From: an uncultured Planctomycetaceae bacterium
GTDB lineage: Bacteria > Planctomycetota > Planctomycetia > Pirellulales > Pirellulaceae
Direction of reading: 5' to 3'
DNA: 33,559 nucleotides
NCBI GenBank assembly: GCA_903863885.1
Contig: CAIPEB010000040.1
Coordinates: forward strand, 1-33,559
In this document: piece by piece, positions 33,516 to 33,559 of the stretch
How positions within the stretch are numbered: the stretch's first letter is position 1
Layout of the letters: the number at the start of each line of letters is the position of its first letter
Notes under the pieces: generated by a model
Told to the model about the DNA's origin: nothing
What the model saw: only the letters and a program-made list of their open reading frames with translations
The model's database searches: none
Program-made: the position numbers and the translations under genes

Positions 33516-33559
33516 CGCGTCTCTCCGAGACGCGCGGACTTCGCGTCTCGGAGAGACGC
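33516..33559. repeat. 18-bp perfect hairpin at window edge
   Basis: The arm GCGTCTCTCCGAGACGC at 33517-33533 has its exact reverse complement at 33543-33559, and one more base pair (33534 with 33542) extends the stem to 18 bp with a 7-nt loop. Each arm is itself partly palindromic (GCGTCTC, GAGACGC). The window ends inside or at the edge of the element, so its full length is unknown. No T-run follows within view. Confidence 0.6.

Overview
The window looks like chromosomal DNA of a planctomycete. This is an inference from gene content: a formylglycine-type sulfatase followed by a DUF2961 protein, a very large DUF6259-like secreted protein, several exported glycosidases with no SusC/SusD pair, and G+C-rich, loosely packed genes with repeat-bearing gaps. 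No rRNA, tRNA, CRISPR array, transposase or phage gene was seen. About 26 protein genes are supported, plus one broken gene.

Layout. 1-108 is a compact array of five hairpins. 109-650 has no gene but several nested stem-loops on the + strand and ends in a strong intrinsic terminator at 544-594, so an unrecognised small RNA is possible. 651-6524 (minus strand): ATP-grasp enzyme, DTW-domain tRNA-modifying enzyme, GH123-like glycosidase, pectate-lyase-fold beta-helix protein. 6806-16120 (plus strand): GH39-like glycosidase, protoporphyrinogen oxidase, a 5'-truncated phospholipase-D-type nuclease remnant, a 1163-residue DUF6259-like protein, a 71-residue lipoprotein, and a Gly-rich TPR protein. 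16224-17756 (minus): beta-propeller glycosidase and a VOC protein. 18118-18579 (plus): small membrane protein with a PH-like domain. 18891-20353 (minus): GH16 glucanase overlapping a secreted thermonuclease by 4 nt. 20483-24518: HEAT-repeat protein, COG0523/CobW GTPase, DUF1801 protein and a membrane-anchored endonuclease/exonuclease/phosphatase protein on alternating strands. 24825-28935: sulfatase and DUF2961 protein (plus), meeting an SGNH hydrolase (minus) tail to tail with a 20-bp overlap. 29072-33260 (minus): O-methyltransferase, then a tight set of ADP-ribosylglycohydrolase, AlkD-type DNA glycosylase and a secreted hypothetical protein, then a two-domain lipoprotein.

How they fit together. 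The common theme is extracellular polysaccharide breakdown: GH123-like, beta-helix, GH39-like, DUF6259-like, beta-propeller, GH16, sulfatase, DUF2961 and SGNH proteins nearly all carry export signals. They are scattered among housekeeping genes rather than packed into one locus. The second theme is nucleic-acid maintenance: the AlkD/ADP-ribosylglycohydrolase pair and the secreted nuclease.

Non-coding structure. Five copies (one degenerate) of a 34-nt repeat of TCCGTG-type blocks sit in gaps at 5351, 16162, 18838, 24727 and 28981. Separate perfect palindromes lie at 18747-18771 and 33516-33559. No single large undescribed system is proven; the best leads are the structured 5' region, the AlkD/ADP-ribosylglycohydrolase operon and the dispersed repeat family.
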